Below are positions 24,901-32,100 of a stretch of DNA of 64,000 nt, piece by piece (positions within the stretch are counted from its first letter, which is position 1; the number at the start of each line of letters is the position of its first letter). A program made the position numbers and the translations under genes. The stretch is from assembly GCF_036010485.1 (NCBI RefSeq), contig NZ_CP108568.1, positions 6,618,001-6,682,000 of the forward strand, read 5' to 3'. The DNA comes from Streptomyces sp. NBC_01198. GTDB lineage: Bacteria > Actinomycetota > Actinomycetes > Streptomycetales > Streptomycetaceae. The notes beneath the pieces are model-generated. The model made no database searches. It saw nothing but the letters and a program-made list of their open reading frames with translations, and had not been told where the DNA came from.

Positions 24901-26054
24901 CCGCCGCCGACACCCGCGAGGCGCCGGCCCGCGGCGTCATCAACGGCAAGATCTACGCGGCGGGCGGCTGGGGAGCCAGCGGCAGCCCCGACGCCAAGCT
25001 GGAGATCTACGACATCGCCACCAACACCTGGAGCACCGGGGCGAGTTCACCCAAGCCCTACGCGGGCGCCGGCAGCGCGGTGCTGGACGGCAAGCTGTAC
25101 TCGGTCGGCGGCTGCACCGCGGACGCCTGCGGCACCACGGACGTGACGGCCTACGACCCGGCCACCAACACCTGGTCCAGCGCCGCCGCCTACCCCGAGG
25201 ACGTGGCCTGGGAGTCCTGCGGCGCCGTCAGCGGCAAGCTCTACTGCGCCGGCGGCACCACCGACGCCAGCAGCATCACGCACGGCTACGTCTACGACCC
25301 GGCGGCCGACAGCTGGTCGCCGATCGCCGACCAGCCCACCGACGCGTGGGGCGCGGCCTACACCGCCGCCAACGGGCTGCTGCTGGTCAAGGGGGGCGCG
25401 GTGAACGCGGGCGCCGCCATCACCAACCAGACCTGGGCCTACCAGCCCGACGACAACACCTGGACGGCGCTGCCCAACGCCACCGCCTCCCTCTACCGCG
25501 GCGGCGGCGCCACCGGCTTCTACTCCGTCGGCGGCCTCGCCGGCCAGGTCCCCGCGAAGACCGCGGAAGTCCTGCCCGGCTACGACCAGACCGACACCGC
25601 CGACGTCGGGTGGCTGAGCGAGAGCCCCGAGACGGTCACCGTGCAGCCCGGCGCCAGCGCGACCGTCACGGTCACGCTCGACGCCTCGGCGCCGGAGATC
25701 AGCCAGCCCGGCACGTACACCGCCTCGCTCGGACTCGGCTCGGACACGCCGTACCCGCTCGCACCGGTGAGCGTCTCCCTCACCGTCAAGCCGCCGGCCA
25801 CCTGGGGCAAGATCACCGGCACGGTGTCCGCCGCCGGTGCCCCGCTGACCGGCGCCACGGTCCAGATCAACACCTGGGCGACCCACTACACCCTCAAGAC
25901 CGACAAGGACGGCACCTACGCGCTCTGGCTCGACGTGCGCAACAACCCGCTGCAGCTGATCGTCGCGAAGGACGGCTACCAGCCGACGACGACGACGATC
26001 CGCATCACCAAGGCGGCGACGACCACGGCGAACTTCACCCTCCTGAAGGACTAG
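21906..26054 (+). CDS. Secreted S53 (sedolisin-like) peptidase with carboxypeptidase-regulatory-like and kelch domains
   Basis: A 1382-residue exported protein. The TTG at 21906 is chosen over the GTG at 21813 because CAGGGAGA lies just upstream and a normal signal peptide begins at once (RRSRRTAGVVASLASAALAVVG...AAAA). The S53 domain spans about residues 70-420: the catalytic Glu/Asp pair in GEISLDLDM and the nucleophilic Ser in YGGTSASSPLIAG. The activation region is short, as in this actinobacterial group. After it come two carboxypeptidase-regulatory-like beta domains (GTVTDHAGGAPIAGATVKAGD; SGRVNDGSG), a jelly-roll-like region, a third such domain, a kelch-type propeller (AAGGWGASGSPDAKLEIYD; SVGGCTADACGTTDVTAYD) and a final regulatory-like domain. 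Likely an acid-acting extracellular endopeptidase anchored to matrix. Confidence 0.92.
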   Translation: MRIPVPRRSRRTAGVVASLASAALAVVGLQLPTAAPAAAAPSHRPDVVRQCADAKPGQFSCFALRRTDVPARAGVQPHATTPDGFGATDLQSAYALPPDGGAGQTVAIVDAYDDPTAEADLAVYRQQYGLPECSTANGCFSKVSQRGGSDLPDPDPDWAGEISLDLDMVSAAAPNAHILLVEADSSFFDDLGAAVDQAVELGAKYVSNSYGTQYDSTPGSGEDPSEATSMDPYYNHPGVAVVASTGDDGYGVSYPAVSPYVTAVGGTALTRDSGTSRGWSESVWNNSHGGPGSGCSLYEPKPAFQTDTACDKRAEADVAAVADPVTGVAVYQTYGNDGWAVYGGTSASSPLIAGVYASAGTPGDGTYPNAYPYAKPGSLNDVTDGDNGSCSPDALCTAGTGWDGPTGLGTPNGLAAFTSGPHGVFTGTVTDHAGGAPIAGATVKAGDHSAVTAADGTYSLDVPPGSYDLTAAAYGYATATVASVDLADGATVTESFALDAVPTKTVSGRVNDGSGHGWPLYATITADGVPGGPVFTDPVTGAYTLTLPQNASYTLHIAANYPGYQTVTKTVQVAAADQRLNVAVPVDGSSSDAPGYAVHLDGSTEPFTSTTGPPDGWSVDNAEGTTGGWSFDDAGARGNRTGGSGGFAIIDSDTIGQDLDQDSSLLSPSYDLSGQATPILGFDTDYKSFSNSTADVDVSADGGTTWDTVWEHTTTSVAGPAHVEIPLTDYAGKSDVRLRFHYTGSWAYWWQLDNVFVGKRSYDPVPGGLVVGNVTDANTKAGVNGATVTSTDQPADHATTSATPDDPNLGDGFYWTFSHLTGKHPLSAAASHYTSASATADIPPDGTVRRNLTLKAGQLKVTPAAIDKTVAWGKSATQKLTVKNTGTAPATLTLGENPGGVVVAKAGAPLNLIKGHYSPLSLAAHGAKAGATSKAAPAADPAAGDAWQPVPDLPVAVGDNAAVSYQGTVYSAFGYTGVDDTSDLYAYSADSGAWTKLASAADTREAPARGVINGKIYAAGGWGASGSPDAKLEIYDIATNTWSTGASSPKPYAGAGSAVLDGKLYSVGGCTADACGTTDVTAYDPATNTWSSAAAYPEDVAWESCGAVSGKLYCAGGTTDASSITHGYVYDPAADSWSPIADQPTDAWGAAYTAANGLLLVKGGAVNAGAAITNQTWAYQPDDNTWTALPNATASLYRGGGATGFYSVGGLAGQVPAKTAEVLPGYDQTDTADVGWLSESPETVTVQPGASATVTVTLDASAPEISQPGTYTASLGLGSDTPYPLAPVSVSLTVKPPATWGKITGTVSAAGAPLTGATVQINTWATHYTLKTDKDGTYALWLDVRNNPLQLIVAKDGYQPTTTTIRITKAATTTANFTLLKD

Positions 26055-26063
26055 CGCATCTCC

Positions 26064-26100
26064 GCCGGCCCGCCCCGGGACAGTCCCGGGGCGGGCCGGC
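26064..26100. terminator. Bidirectional terminator hairpin
   Basis: Perfect 18-bp inverted repeat (26064-26081 with 26083-26100) centred on a single A, between the S53 peptidase stop and the end of the opposing FadR-type gene. It is the only sequence between the two genes. Confidence 0.85.
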
Positions 26101-26103
26101 CCC

Positions 26104-26811
26104 TCAGGCCGGGCCCGCAGCCGCGACCAGCCGCGCCAGCGTCGCGGAGAGCTCCGCGTCCAGGAGGTCCGCCGCCTCGCCCACCGCGCCCGAGGCGATC
26201 GCCGAGACCAGCGCCGCATGCGCGGCGTCCCCCGTCGCGGGGTCGGCCGCACGCAGGCCGAGAGGATCGGTGAGCTCGGCCAGAGCGTCCCGCAGCACCG
26301 GGGCGTACTCGGCGAAGAGTTCGGTGAGCACCGGATTGCCGGCCGCGGCCACGACAGCCGCGTGCAACGCAAGCTCGGCGTCGACGAAAGCCGCGTCGTC
26401 CGCTCCCGCGGCGAGCCGCCGTGCGGCGAGGGCCGAGACCATCGCCGCCAGGTCCGCGTCCGTCCGCCGCCGCGTGGCCAGCCGGACCGCCTGCGCTTCG
26501 AGCACCGCCCGCGCCTCGTAGACCTCGGCGACAGCCGCCCTCCGCAGCCGCCTGCCGAAATCCTCGTGCGGCTCGGTGGCGATGACGAAGACCCCGGCGC
26601 CCTGCCGCGCCCTGACCAGGCCTGCCTCGGCGAGTGCCCGCACCGCCTCGCGTACGGTCGACCGCCCGACGCCCAGGGACGCGGCCAGCGCGGCCTCACC
26701 GGGCAGCTTGCCGCCCACCGGCCACTGCCCGCCGAGGATCTGCTCGCGCAGATGCTCCGTGGCCTGCTCGACCAGCGGGCTGGGCCGCAGCGAACCGAGG
26801 GGCATCACCAT
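26104..26811 (-). CDS. GntR-family (FadR/FCD subgroup) transcriptional regulator
   Basis: A 235-residue regulator. The N-terminal GntR winged helix is clear (LVEQATEHLREQILGGQWPVGGKLPGEAALAASLGVGRSTVREAVRALAEAGLVRARQGAGVFV). The C-terminal FCD ligand domain is all-helical (EVYEARAVLEAQAVRLATRRRTDADL, FHAAVVAAAGN-type segment). The start is ambiguous between ATG 26811, GTG 26808 and ATG 26805; AGAGGT lies 9 bp before the last. The neighbours do not suggest a pathway. A CTCAG-N5-CTGAG dyad sits directly upstream and is a natural autoregulatory site. Confidence 0.9.
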   Translation of the reverse strand: MVMPLGSLRPSPLVEQATEHLREQILGGQWPVGGKLPGEAALAASLGVGRSTVREAVRALAEAGLVRARQGAGVFVIATEPHEDFGRRLRRAAVAEVYEARAVLEAQAVRLATRRRTDADLAAMVSALAARRLAAGADDAAFVDAELALHAAVVAAAGNPVLTELFAEYAPVLRDALAELTDPLGLRAADPATGDAAHAALVSAIASGAVGEAADLLDAELSATLARLVAAAGPA

Positions 26812-26818
26812 GTCACCT

Positions 26819-26833
26819 CTCAGGTTGTCTGAG
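26819..26833. promoter_or_regulatory. Candidate FadR-type autoregulatory dyad
   Basis: CTCAG-GTTGT-CTGAG immediately upstream of the GntR/FadR-type start; its centre TTGTCTGA resembles the TNGTNNNACNA pattern of FadR-group operators only loosely. Confidence 0.4.
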
Positions 26834-26895
26834 GACTCGATTCCACGGTAACCGCGGTGCCCCCGCGCCGCCCGGCGGGAGCGGCACCCGGCCGG

Positions 26896-27708
26896 TCAGG
26901 GCCGGTAGACCTTCCCCGGCTCCGGCGCCGCGGGCGCGAGCAGCTCCGGCACCGTCACGAAGGTGTAGCCCTGCGCCCGCAGGGCGTCGATGATGCCGGG
27001 AACAGCCGGCACTGTGCCCTTGTACAGGTCGTGCAGCAGGATGATGCCGTCCCGGCCGGCGTCCTTGAGTATCCGCTTCTGTATGAGCGCCGAGTCGGTC
27101 GTCGCGTAGTCGCTCGCGGTGTCGCTCCACAGCACCTGCGCGAGGCCCAGCTCCTTGCACACCTCGGACACCTTCTTGTCGGTGCGCCCCTGCGGCGGCC
27201 GCATCAGGGTGGGCGTCGTGCCGGTCAGCCGCTTCACCTCGCTGTCCAGGTGGTCGAGCTCGGCGCGTATCTGCGCCGGCTTGAGGTCGGTCAGCCGGGG
27301 GTGGGTCCAGGAGTGGTTGCCGAGCACGTTGCCGTTCTGCCCCATCTGCCGCACCAGCTCAGGGTATTTGTCGACATGGTTGTGGCCGAGCAGGAAGAAG
27401 GTCACCCGTACCTTCTTCTGCGCCAGCACCTTGAGCAGCGCGGGGGTGTGCTCGCTCGGCCCGGCGTCGAAGGTCAGGGCTATGCACTTGGCCTTGCGGC
27501 AGTCCACCGCACCGGCCGGCAGCGCCCCCTGCCCGCCGGCCCCGGCCTTGCCGTCGGTGTGTGCGGCCGCCTTGTACGCGGCCTCGCGGGCGCTCTTCGG
27601 GGACTGCGCGTCATAGGTGGCGCAGCCGCTCAGCGAGAAGGCCAGAGCGGCTGCCGCGAGCGTGGCGGTCAGCGCGGTCCGCCGGACCGGTCGGGGTGTT
27701 TTCGGCAT
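26896..27708 (-). CDS. Lipoprotein polysaccharide deacetylase (NodB domain, CE4)
   Basis: A 270-residue protein anchored by a lipobox (FSLSGC near residue 24). The NodB domain shows motif 1 IALTFDAGPSEHTP, motif 2 GNHSWTHPRL with both metal His, motif 3 MRPPQGRTD, motif 4 LWSDTASDY and motif 5 IILLHDL. The second Asp of the usual TFDDGP is Ala, a variant frequent among actinobacterial members. Likely acts on peptidoglycan or another acetylated glycan outside the membrane. ATG at 27708 is preferred over the longer frame because GGAGGAT lies 7 bp upstream and the lipoprotein signal follows. A strong palindrome overlaps its promoter region. Confidence 0.92.
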   Translation of the reverse strand: MPKTPRPVRRTALTATLAAAALAFSLSGCATYDAQSPKSAREAAYKAAAHTDGKAGAGGQGALPAGAVDCRKAKCIALTFDAGPSEHTPALLKVLAQKKVRVTFFLLGHNHVDKYPELVRQMGQNGNVLGNHSWTHPRLTDLKPAQIRAELDHLDSEVKRLTGTTPTLMRPPQGRTDKKVSEVCKELGLAQVLWSDTASDYATTDSALIQKRILKDAGRDGIILLHDLYKGTVPAVPGIIDALRAQGYTFVTVPELLAPAAPEPGKVYRP

Positions 27709-27782
27709 GGCGGATCCTCCGGAGGTCGGCGCCGGGCTGTGTGAACGCTGTGCACCCTGGGGTGCGGCTGACCACTCTACAC

Positions 27783-27811
27783 ACCCGCTATACATGCCGC
27801 GTATAGCGGGT
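27783..27811. promoter_or_regulatory. 11-bp inverted repeat overlapping the deacetylase promoter
   Basis: Perfect arms ACCCGCTATAC (27783-27793) and GTATAGCGGGT (27801-27811) with a 7-nt centre, 75 bp upstream of the deacetylase ATG. In gene direction TTCACC-16-TATAGC fits a -35/-10 pair lying within the repeat, so an operator is more likely than a terminator of the exonuclease gene upstream. Confidence 0.55.
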
Positions 27812-27859
27812 GAACAGCACCGGAGCCCCCGCGAGCAGGCGCACCGCGAGGGACCGGCC

Positions 27860-28780
27860 TTACGCCAGCGCGGCGACCAGGCGGGAGAGGGAGCCGCCGA
27901 GGCCCCAGCGGGTGGCGAGGGAGGCCAGGGTGTCGGGGGACGCGGGGGTGCGGGGGAGGGCCGGGGAGAAGGCCGGGAGCGGGACGTCCTTCGCGACGGC
28001 GACGACCTCCGGGGCGACGTCGAGATAGCCCGCCGCGGCGATGATGTTGCGCCGCCGCGCCGGCGTGAGGCGGGAGAAGGGGTCGACGGCCGCGGCCCGG
28101 ACCCCGGCGAGGTCGCCGTACTCCGTCACCAGCTGCGCCGCGGTCTTCTCGCCGATCCCCTTCACGCCGGGAAGGCCGTCGCTCGGGTCCCCCCGCAGCG
28201 CGGCGAAATCCGCGTACTGCCCGGCCCTTACGCCGTACCGCTCCTCGATCGCCGCCTCGTCGACCACGTCGCAGTCCCCGACGCCCTTGCGCGGGTAGAG
28301 CACGCGCACCCCGCGCGCGTCGTCCACCAGCTGGAAGAGGTCACGGTCGCCGGTGACGATGGCCACCGGCCCGGCCGCCGCCGTCGCCAGCGTGCCGATG
28401 ACGTCGTCGGCCTCGTAACCGGGAACGCCGACCCGGGCGATGCCGACCGCGTCGAGCACCGCCTCGATGACCGGCACCTGCGGGGAGAGCGTGTCGGGCA
28501 CCTCCTCCGTGCCCTCGGTCTCCTCGGCGACGCGATGCGCTTTGTACGACGGGATCAGGTCCACCCGCCACTGCGGGCGCCAGTCCGCGTCCATGCAGGC
28601 GACGAGGCCGGCGGGGGAGTGGTCGGTGACCAGCCGGGCGATGAAGTCCAGCAGCCCGCGCACCGCGTTGACCGGCGTGCCGTCGGGCGCCTTCACCGAT
28701 TCGGGCACGCCGAAATACGCACGGAAGTACAGGCTCGCGGTGTCGAGCAGCAGCAGCTTGCCGGGGTTCTGGTCGGTCAC
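27860..28780 (-). CDS. 5'-3' exonuclease (PolA N-terminal domain-like)
   Basis: A 306-residue stand-alone FEN-type nuclease. Features: KLLLLDTASLYFRAYFG at the start, VACMDADWRPQWRVDLIPSYKAHR, PGYEADDVIGTLA and VTGDRDLFQLVDD (acidic metal-site residues), then the helix-hairpin-helix region GLPGVKGIGEKTAAQLVTEYG. GTG at 28780 is chosen because the homologous part begins immediately; the far longer open frame upstream is an antisense artefact of the next gene. It removes 5' flaps or RNA primers, and streptomycetes carry such a protein in addition to DNA polymerase I. Confidence 0.93.
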   Translation of the reverse strand: MTDQNPGKLLLLDTASLYFRAYFGVPESVKAPDGTPVNAVRGLLDFIARLVTDHSPAGLVACMDADWRPQWRVDLIPSYKAHRVAEETEGTEEVPDTLSPQVPVIEAVLDAVGIARVGVPGYEADDVIGTLATAAAGPVAIVTGDRDLFQLVDDARGVRVLYPRKGVGDCDVVDEAAIEERYGVRAGQYADFAALRGDPSDGLPGVKGIGEKTAAQLVTEYGDLAGVRAAAVDPFSRLTPARRRNIIAAAGYLDVAPEVVAVAKDVPLPAFSPALPRTPASPDTLASLATRWGLGGSLSRLVAALA

Positions 28781-28828
28781 CGCGCCAGCATCGCACGCAC
28801 CACCGACAGCGGGCCGTACGGTGGGCCG

Positions 28829-29587
28829 ATGGCTCACCTGAACCGGGGGCGCGGCTGCGCCGTACGCCGTGTCGTCTCGCTCGTGCCCTCGCTCACCGAG
28901 GCGGTCGCCGTGACCGCGCCGGGCCTGCTGGTCGGCGCGACCGACTGGTGCACCCACCCGGCGGACCTGGACGTCGTCAGGATCGGCGGCACCAAGAACC
29001 CGGACGTGGCGGCGGTCGCCGCGCTGGAGCCCGACCTCGTGGTGGCCAACGAGGAGGAGAACCGCCCGGCCGACCTGGACGCGCTGCGTGCGGCCGGCCT
29101 GGCCGTACTGGTCACCGAAGTGCGCTCGCTGCCGCAGGCGTTCACCGAGCTGGACCGGATGCTCACCGAGGGCTGCGGCCTCGAACGCCCCGGCTGGCTC
29201 GACGCGGCCGAGGCTGCCTGGCGGGACCTGGCGGCGCCGGCGCCGGCGCTGCGTGCGGTCGTACCGATCTGGCGGCGCCCGTGGATGGTGCTGGGCCGCG
29301 ACACCTTCGCGGGCGATCTGCTCGGCCGGCTCGGCGTGGCCAACGCGTACGCCGGGCACGCCGAGCGCTACCCCCGTATCGCACTGCCCGATCTGCTGGC
29401 CGCGCGCCCGGATCTGGTCGTGCTCCCCGACGAGCCCTACCGCTTCACCGCCGACGACGGCCCCGAGGCCTTCCCCGGCCTCCCCGCCGCCCTGCTGAGC
29501 GGGCGCCATCTGACCTGGTACGGCCCCTCCCTCGGCACCGCTCCCGCGGTCCTGGGCGGCGCGCTCGCCGCGGCGGCCGCGGGCTGA
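28829..29587 (+). CDS. Helical-backbone metal-receptor protein (BtuF/FecB-like) without signal peptide
   Basis: A 252-residue protein with the periplasmic-binding-protein fold of cobalamin/iron receptors: RVVSLVPSLTEAVAV at the N-terminus, RIGGTKNPDVAAVAALEPDLVVANEEENR, and VLPDEPYRFTADDGPEAF near the end. It has no signal peptide or lipobox and no ABC partner genes nearby, unlike true receptors. Such cytoplasmic versions are common in actinobacteria and of unknown function. ATG at 28829, divergent from the exonuclease with only 48 bp between starts, so the promoters overlap. Confidence 0.85.
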   Translation: MAHLNRGRGCAVRRVVSLVPSLTEAVAVTAPGLLVGATDWCTHPADLDVVRIGGTKNPDVAAVAALEPDLVVANEEENRPADLDALRAAGLAVLVTEVRSLPQAFTELDRMLTEGCGLERPGWLDAAEAAWRDLAAPAPALRAVVPIWRRPWMVLGRDTFAGDLLGRLGVANAYAGHAERYPRIALPDLLAARPDLVVLPDEPYRFTADDGPEAFPGLPAALLSGRHLTWYGPSLGTAPAVLGGALAAAAAG

Positions 29588-29673
29588 GCGACCCCGCGGC
29601 CGCGGCGGGCGGGCGCGGGACGGGGCGTCGCCCGCTTACGGGATTCTCATGCGGGGGCCATAGGGTGACCGCC

Positions 29674-30651
29674 GTGACGACGACGACCCCGCCCGGCTGG
29701 TATCCAGAACCCGGGCACACAGGCAACGGCCCGGCGATGGAACGCTGGTGGGACGGATCCGCGTGGACGGAGTACACCAGGACCGCCCCGGTCCAGCAGG
29801 CAGCGCCGCAGGTGTACCCGGGTTACCCGGGCGATCCCGGCTACCCGGGGTATCCCGGATACCCGGGCGACGGCAAGGGCGCCCCCGGCGGCAAGCGCAC
29901 CGGGACGATGGTGATCGCGCTGGTCGCCTCCCTGGTCCTGATAGCGGCGATCGTCGCCGGTGTCCTGGTCCTGGGCAAGGACGACGGCAAGAGCGACGCG
30001 AAGTCCGCGCCCACGCCCACGCACACCGGTGGCAGGGTGCCGGGACCGGCACCGCGGCCGTCGGACGGCGGCAGCGGCGGCTCCGACGACTCGCCCCGCG
30101 GCGACGGCAAGTCGGCCATCGACGCCTACGACGCGATCAGCCTTCCGGTGCTCGACGGCTGGACGGGATCGTCGGGCTCCACCGGCGCCAACCTGTCCAT
30201 CGGCCCCTATCCCTGCCCCGGCAGCGCCGGCGGCACCTGCTCGCTCGGCGGCGTCTCGGCGGAGCCGACGATCGCCGAGGAGATCACCGCCACCTCGGCG
30301 GAGCAGGCCGCCAAGCAGGACATCACCAAGAACGCCTCGGACTCCTACAACGAGGACACCTACGGCGCCACCACCTCGCACGAGCAGGTCAAGGCCGGTG
30401 CGGTGACCGTGGCCGGGCAGCAGGGCTACCTGGTGCGCTGGAAGGTCGTGACGAAGTCCGGCACCAACGGCTACGTCGAGTCGCTGGTCTTCCCCTCGCC
30501 CACCACCAAGCAACTGGTGCTGGTCCGCTTCGGCTTCGACATCACCGCGAAGGCGCCGGGGGCCGACGTGATCGACCAGATCACCCAGGGCATCAAGTCC
30601 GACACCAGCAAGGGCAGCGGCAGCACCGGGGGCACCGGCACCGGCGTCTGA
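29674..30651 (+). CDS. DUF2510 single-pass membrane protein
   Basis: A 325-residue protein. An N-terminal DUF2510 motif (PPGWYPEPGHTGNGPAMERWWDGSAWTEY) is followed by PGYPG repeats, a membrane helix at about residues 75-95 (MVIALVASLVLIAAIVAGVLVLG), a Ser/Gly/Asp-rich linker and an extracytoplasmic domain of about 180 residues with a Cys pair (YPCPGSAGGTCSLGG). DUF2510 proteins are usual in actinobacterial envelopes, function unknown. GTG at 29674 has AGGG 8 bp upstream; a GTG at 29665 is an alternative. Confidence 0.85.
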   Translation: MTTTTPPGWYPEPGHTGNGPAMERWWDGSAWTEYTRTAPVQQAAPQVYPGYPGDPGYPGYPGYPGDGKGAPGGKRTGTMVIALVASLVLIAAIVAGVLVLGKDDGKSDAKSAPTPTHTGGRVPGPAPRPSDGGSGGSDDSPRGDGKSAIDAYDAISLPVLDGWTGSSGSTGANLSIGPYPCPGSAGGTCSLGGVSAEPTIAEEITATSAEQAAKQDITKNASDSYNEDTYGATTSHEQVKAGAVTVAGQQGYLVRWKVVTKSGTNGYVESLVFPSPTTKQLVLVRFGFDITAKAPGADVIDQITQGIKSDTSKGSGSTGGTGTGV

Positions 30652-30730
30652 GTGCCGCCGTCACGCCGGCCGCCACCCTGCCTGCCCGTCGCCAGCGGTC
30701 GCGCCCGACCGCGGCGGCGGGCGGGGCCCC

Positions 30731-30766
30731 GCGTGGCCGCGCGCCGGAGTCCGGCGCGCGCCACGC
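30731..30766. terminator. Convergent terminator hairpin
   Basis: A 17-bp stem with one bulged C (30731-30748 with 30750-30766) ending directly at the stop of the minus-strand PLP enzyme and about 80 bp after the DUF2510 gene. Confidence 0.75.
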
Positions 30767-31969
30767 TCACAGGAAGGTCTTGCCCTCGCCGCGGTAGGTC
30801 GGCACCACCGCTGTCACCGTGTCGCCGTCGATCAGGTGCAGTTCGGCGAACCGCTCGCACATCTCCCCGGCCTTCGCGTGCCGGAACCACACCTTGTCGC
30901 CGATCAGCAGGTCGTCGGCCGCCGACCCCAGCAGCGGGGTCTGCACCTCGCCCGCGCCCTCCTGCGGGTCGTAGCGCAGCCCCTCGGGCAGATACGGCTC
31001 AGGCAGCCGGTCGCGGCCCGGCGCACCGGACGCCGGGTAGCCGCCGCCGAGCACCGTCACCACGCCGACGCCTGGCCGCCGTACCACCGGCTGCGCGAAG
31101 AGCGCGGCCGGACGGCCGCGGAAGGAGGAGTAGTTGTCGAACAGCCGCGGCAGGTACAGACCGGAACCCGCCGCGATCTCGGTGACCGCGGACTCCGCGG
31201 CGGTGTGCTGCACGCTCCCGGTGCCGCCGCCGTTGACGAACTCCAGACCCGGCTCGACCGCCCGCACCGCCCGTACCGCCTCGGCGCGGCGCACCGCGAG
31301 CTCCTTGCGGGCCGCGGACTGCATCAGCCGTATGGCCAGCGAGCGCACCGGGCGTCCCGACACCGCGTCGCCGACGCCGGCCACATGACCCTCGTAGGCC
31401 ATGATGCCGACCAGCCGGAAACCCGGCCGGGCGGTGATCGTGCGGGCCAGCGCCGCCAGCGCCTCCGGGTCGTGCAGCGAGGAGCGCAGCGCCCCGATAC
31501 GCAGCCGGCCGGCCAGTTTGCGCAGGCAGGTGTCGAGTTCGAGGCAGACCCTGACCGTCTCGGTGCCCGCCCCGCGGGCCGCGTCGATCAGGTCGAGCTG
31601 CGCCACGTCGTCGACCATCACCGTGACCGCGGCGGCGAGTTTGGGGTCGGCCGCCAGTTCGCCGTAACCGGCGCGGTCCGCCGAGGGGTAGGCGAGCAGC
31701 ACGTCGGTGAAGCCGGCCCTCGCCAGCCACAGCGACTCGGCGAGCGTGTACGACATCAGGCCGGCGAAACCGTCGTGCTCCAGGGCGCGTTCCAGCAGGG
31801 CGCGGCACCGCACCGACTTGGTCGCGATCCGGATCGGCTTGCCCCCGGCCCGTCGGGCCAGGTCGGCGGCGTTGGTGTCGAAGGCGTCGAGGTCCACGAC
31901 GGCGAGAGGGGCGTCGAGATGGGCGGTGGCCCGGTCGTACCGGGTGCGGTCGGCTGCGCGCTCTGACAT
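30767..31969 (-). CDS. PLP-dependent amino acid deaminase/aldolase (alanine racemase-like N-domain)
   Basis: A 400-residue fold-type III PLP enzyme of the D-threonine aldolase / D-serine dehydratase-like group. The PLP lysine is in PIRIATKSVRC near residue 49; the barrel continues with GFRLVGIMAYEGHVAG, FVNGGGTGSVQHTA and GSGLYLPRLFDNY. The C-terminal metal-binding part carries GDKVWFRHAKAGEMCERF. ATG at 31969. It is monocistronic, with a perfect 20-bp palindrome 20 bp before the start. The exact substrate (D-threonine, D-serine or a beta-hydroxy amino acid) cannot be told from sequence. Confidence 0.9.
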   Translation of the reverse strand: MSERAADRTRYDRATAHLDAPLAVVDLDAFDTNAADLARRAGGKPIRIATKSVRCRALLERALEHDGFAGLMSYTLAESLWLARAGFTDVLLAYPSADRAGYGELAADPKLAAAVTVMVDDVAQLDLIDAARGAGTETVRVCLELDTCLRKLAGRLRIGALRSSLHDPEALAALARTITARPGFRLVGIMAYEGHVAGVGDAVSGRPVRSLAIRLMQSAARKELAVRRAEAVRAVRAVEPGLEFVNGGGTGSVQHTAAESAVTEIAAGSGLYLPRLFDNYSSFRGRPAALFAQPVVRRPGVGVVTVLGGGYPASGAPGRDRLPEPYLPEGLRYDPQEGAGEVQTPLLGSAADDLLIGDKVWFRHAKAGEMCERFAELHLIDGDTVTAVVPTYRGEGKTFL

Positions 31970-31989
31970 GGCCGCAGCTTGCCAGACCT

Positions 31990-32009
31990 GGCCTACCGAG
32001 CGGTAGGCC
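31990..32009. promoter_or_regulatory. TetR-type operator before the PLP enzyme gene
   Basis: Perfect arms GGCCTACCG and CGGTAGGCC separated by AG, 20 bp upstream of the deaminase/aldolase ATG. The CTACCG-N2-CGGTAG core is the classical geometry of TetR-family operators. No TetR gene is adjacent. Confidence 0.6.
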
Positions 32010-32100
32010 CGCGGCGCCCCGCCCGCGGGAACCATAGGCCCCAGCCACCCCGTAGAGTGACGCGGAAGCCGCAAGCACAGGTCATACGAGGGGGCCCCGG

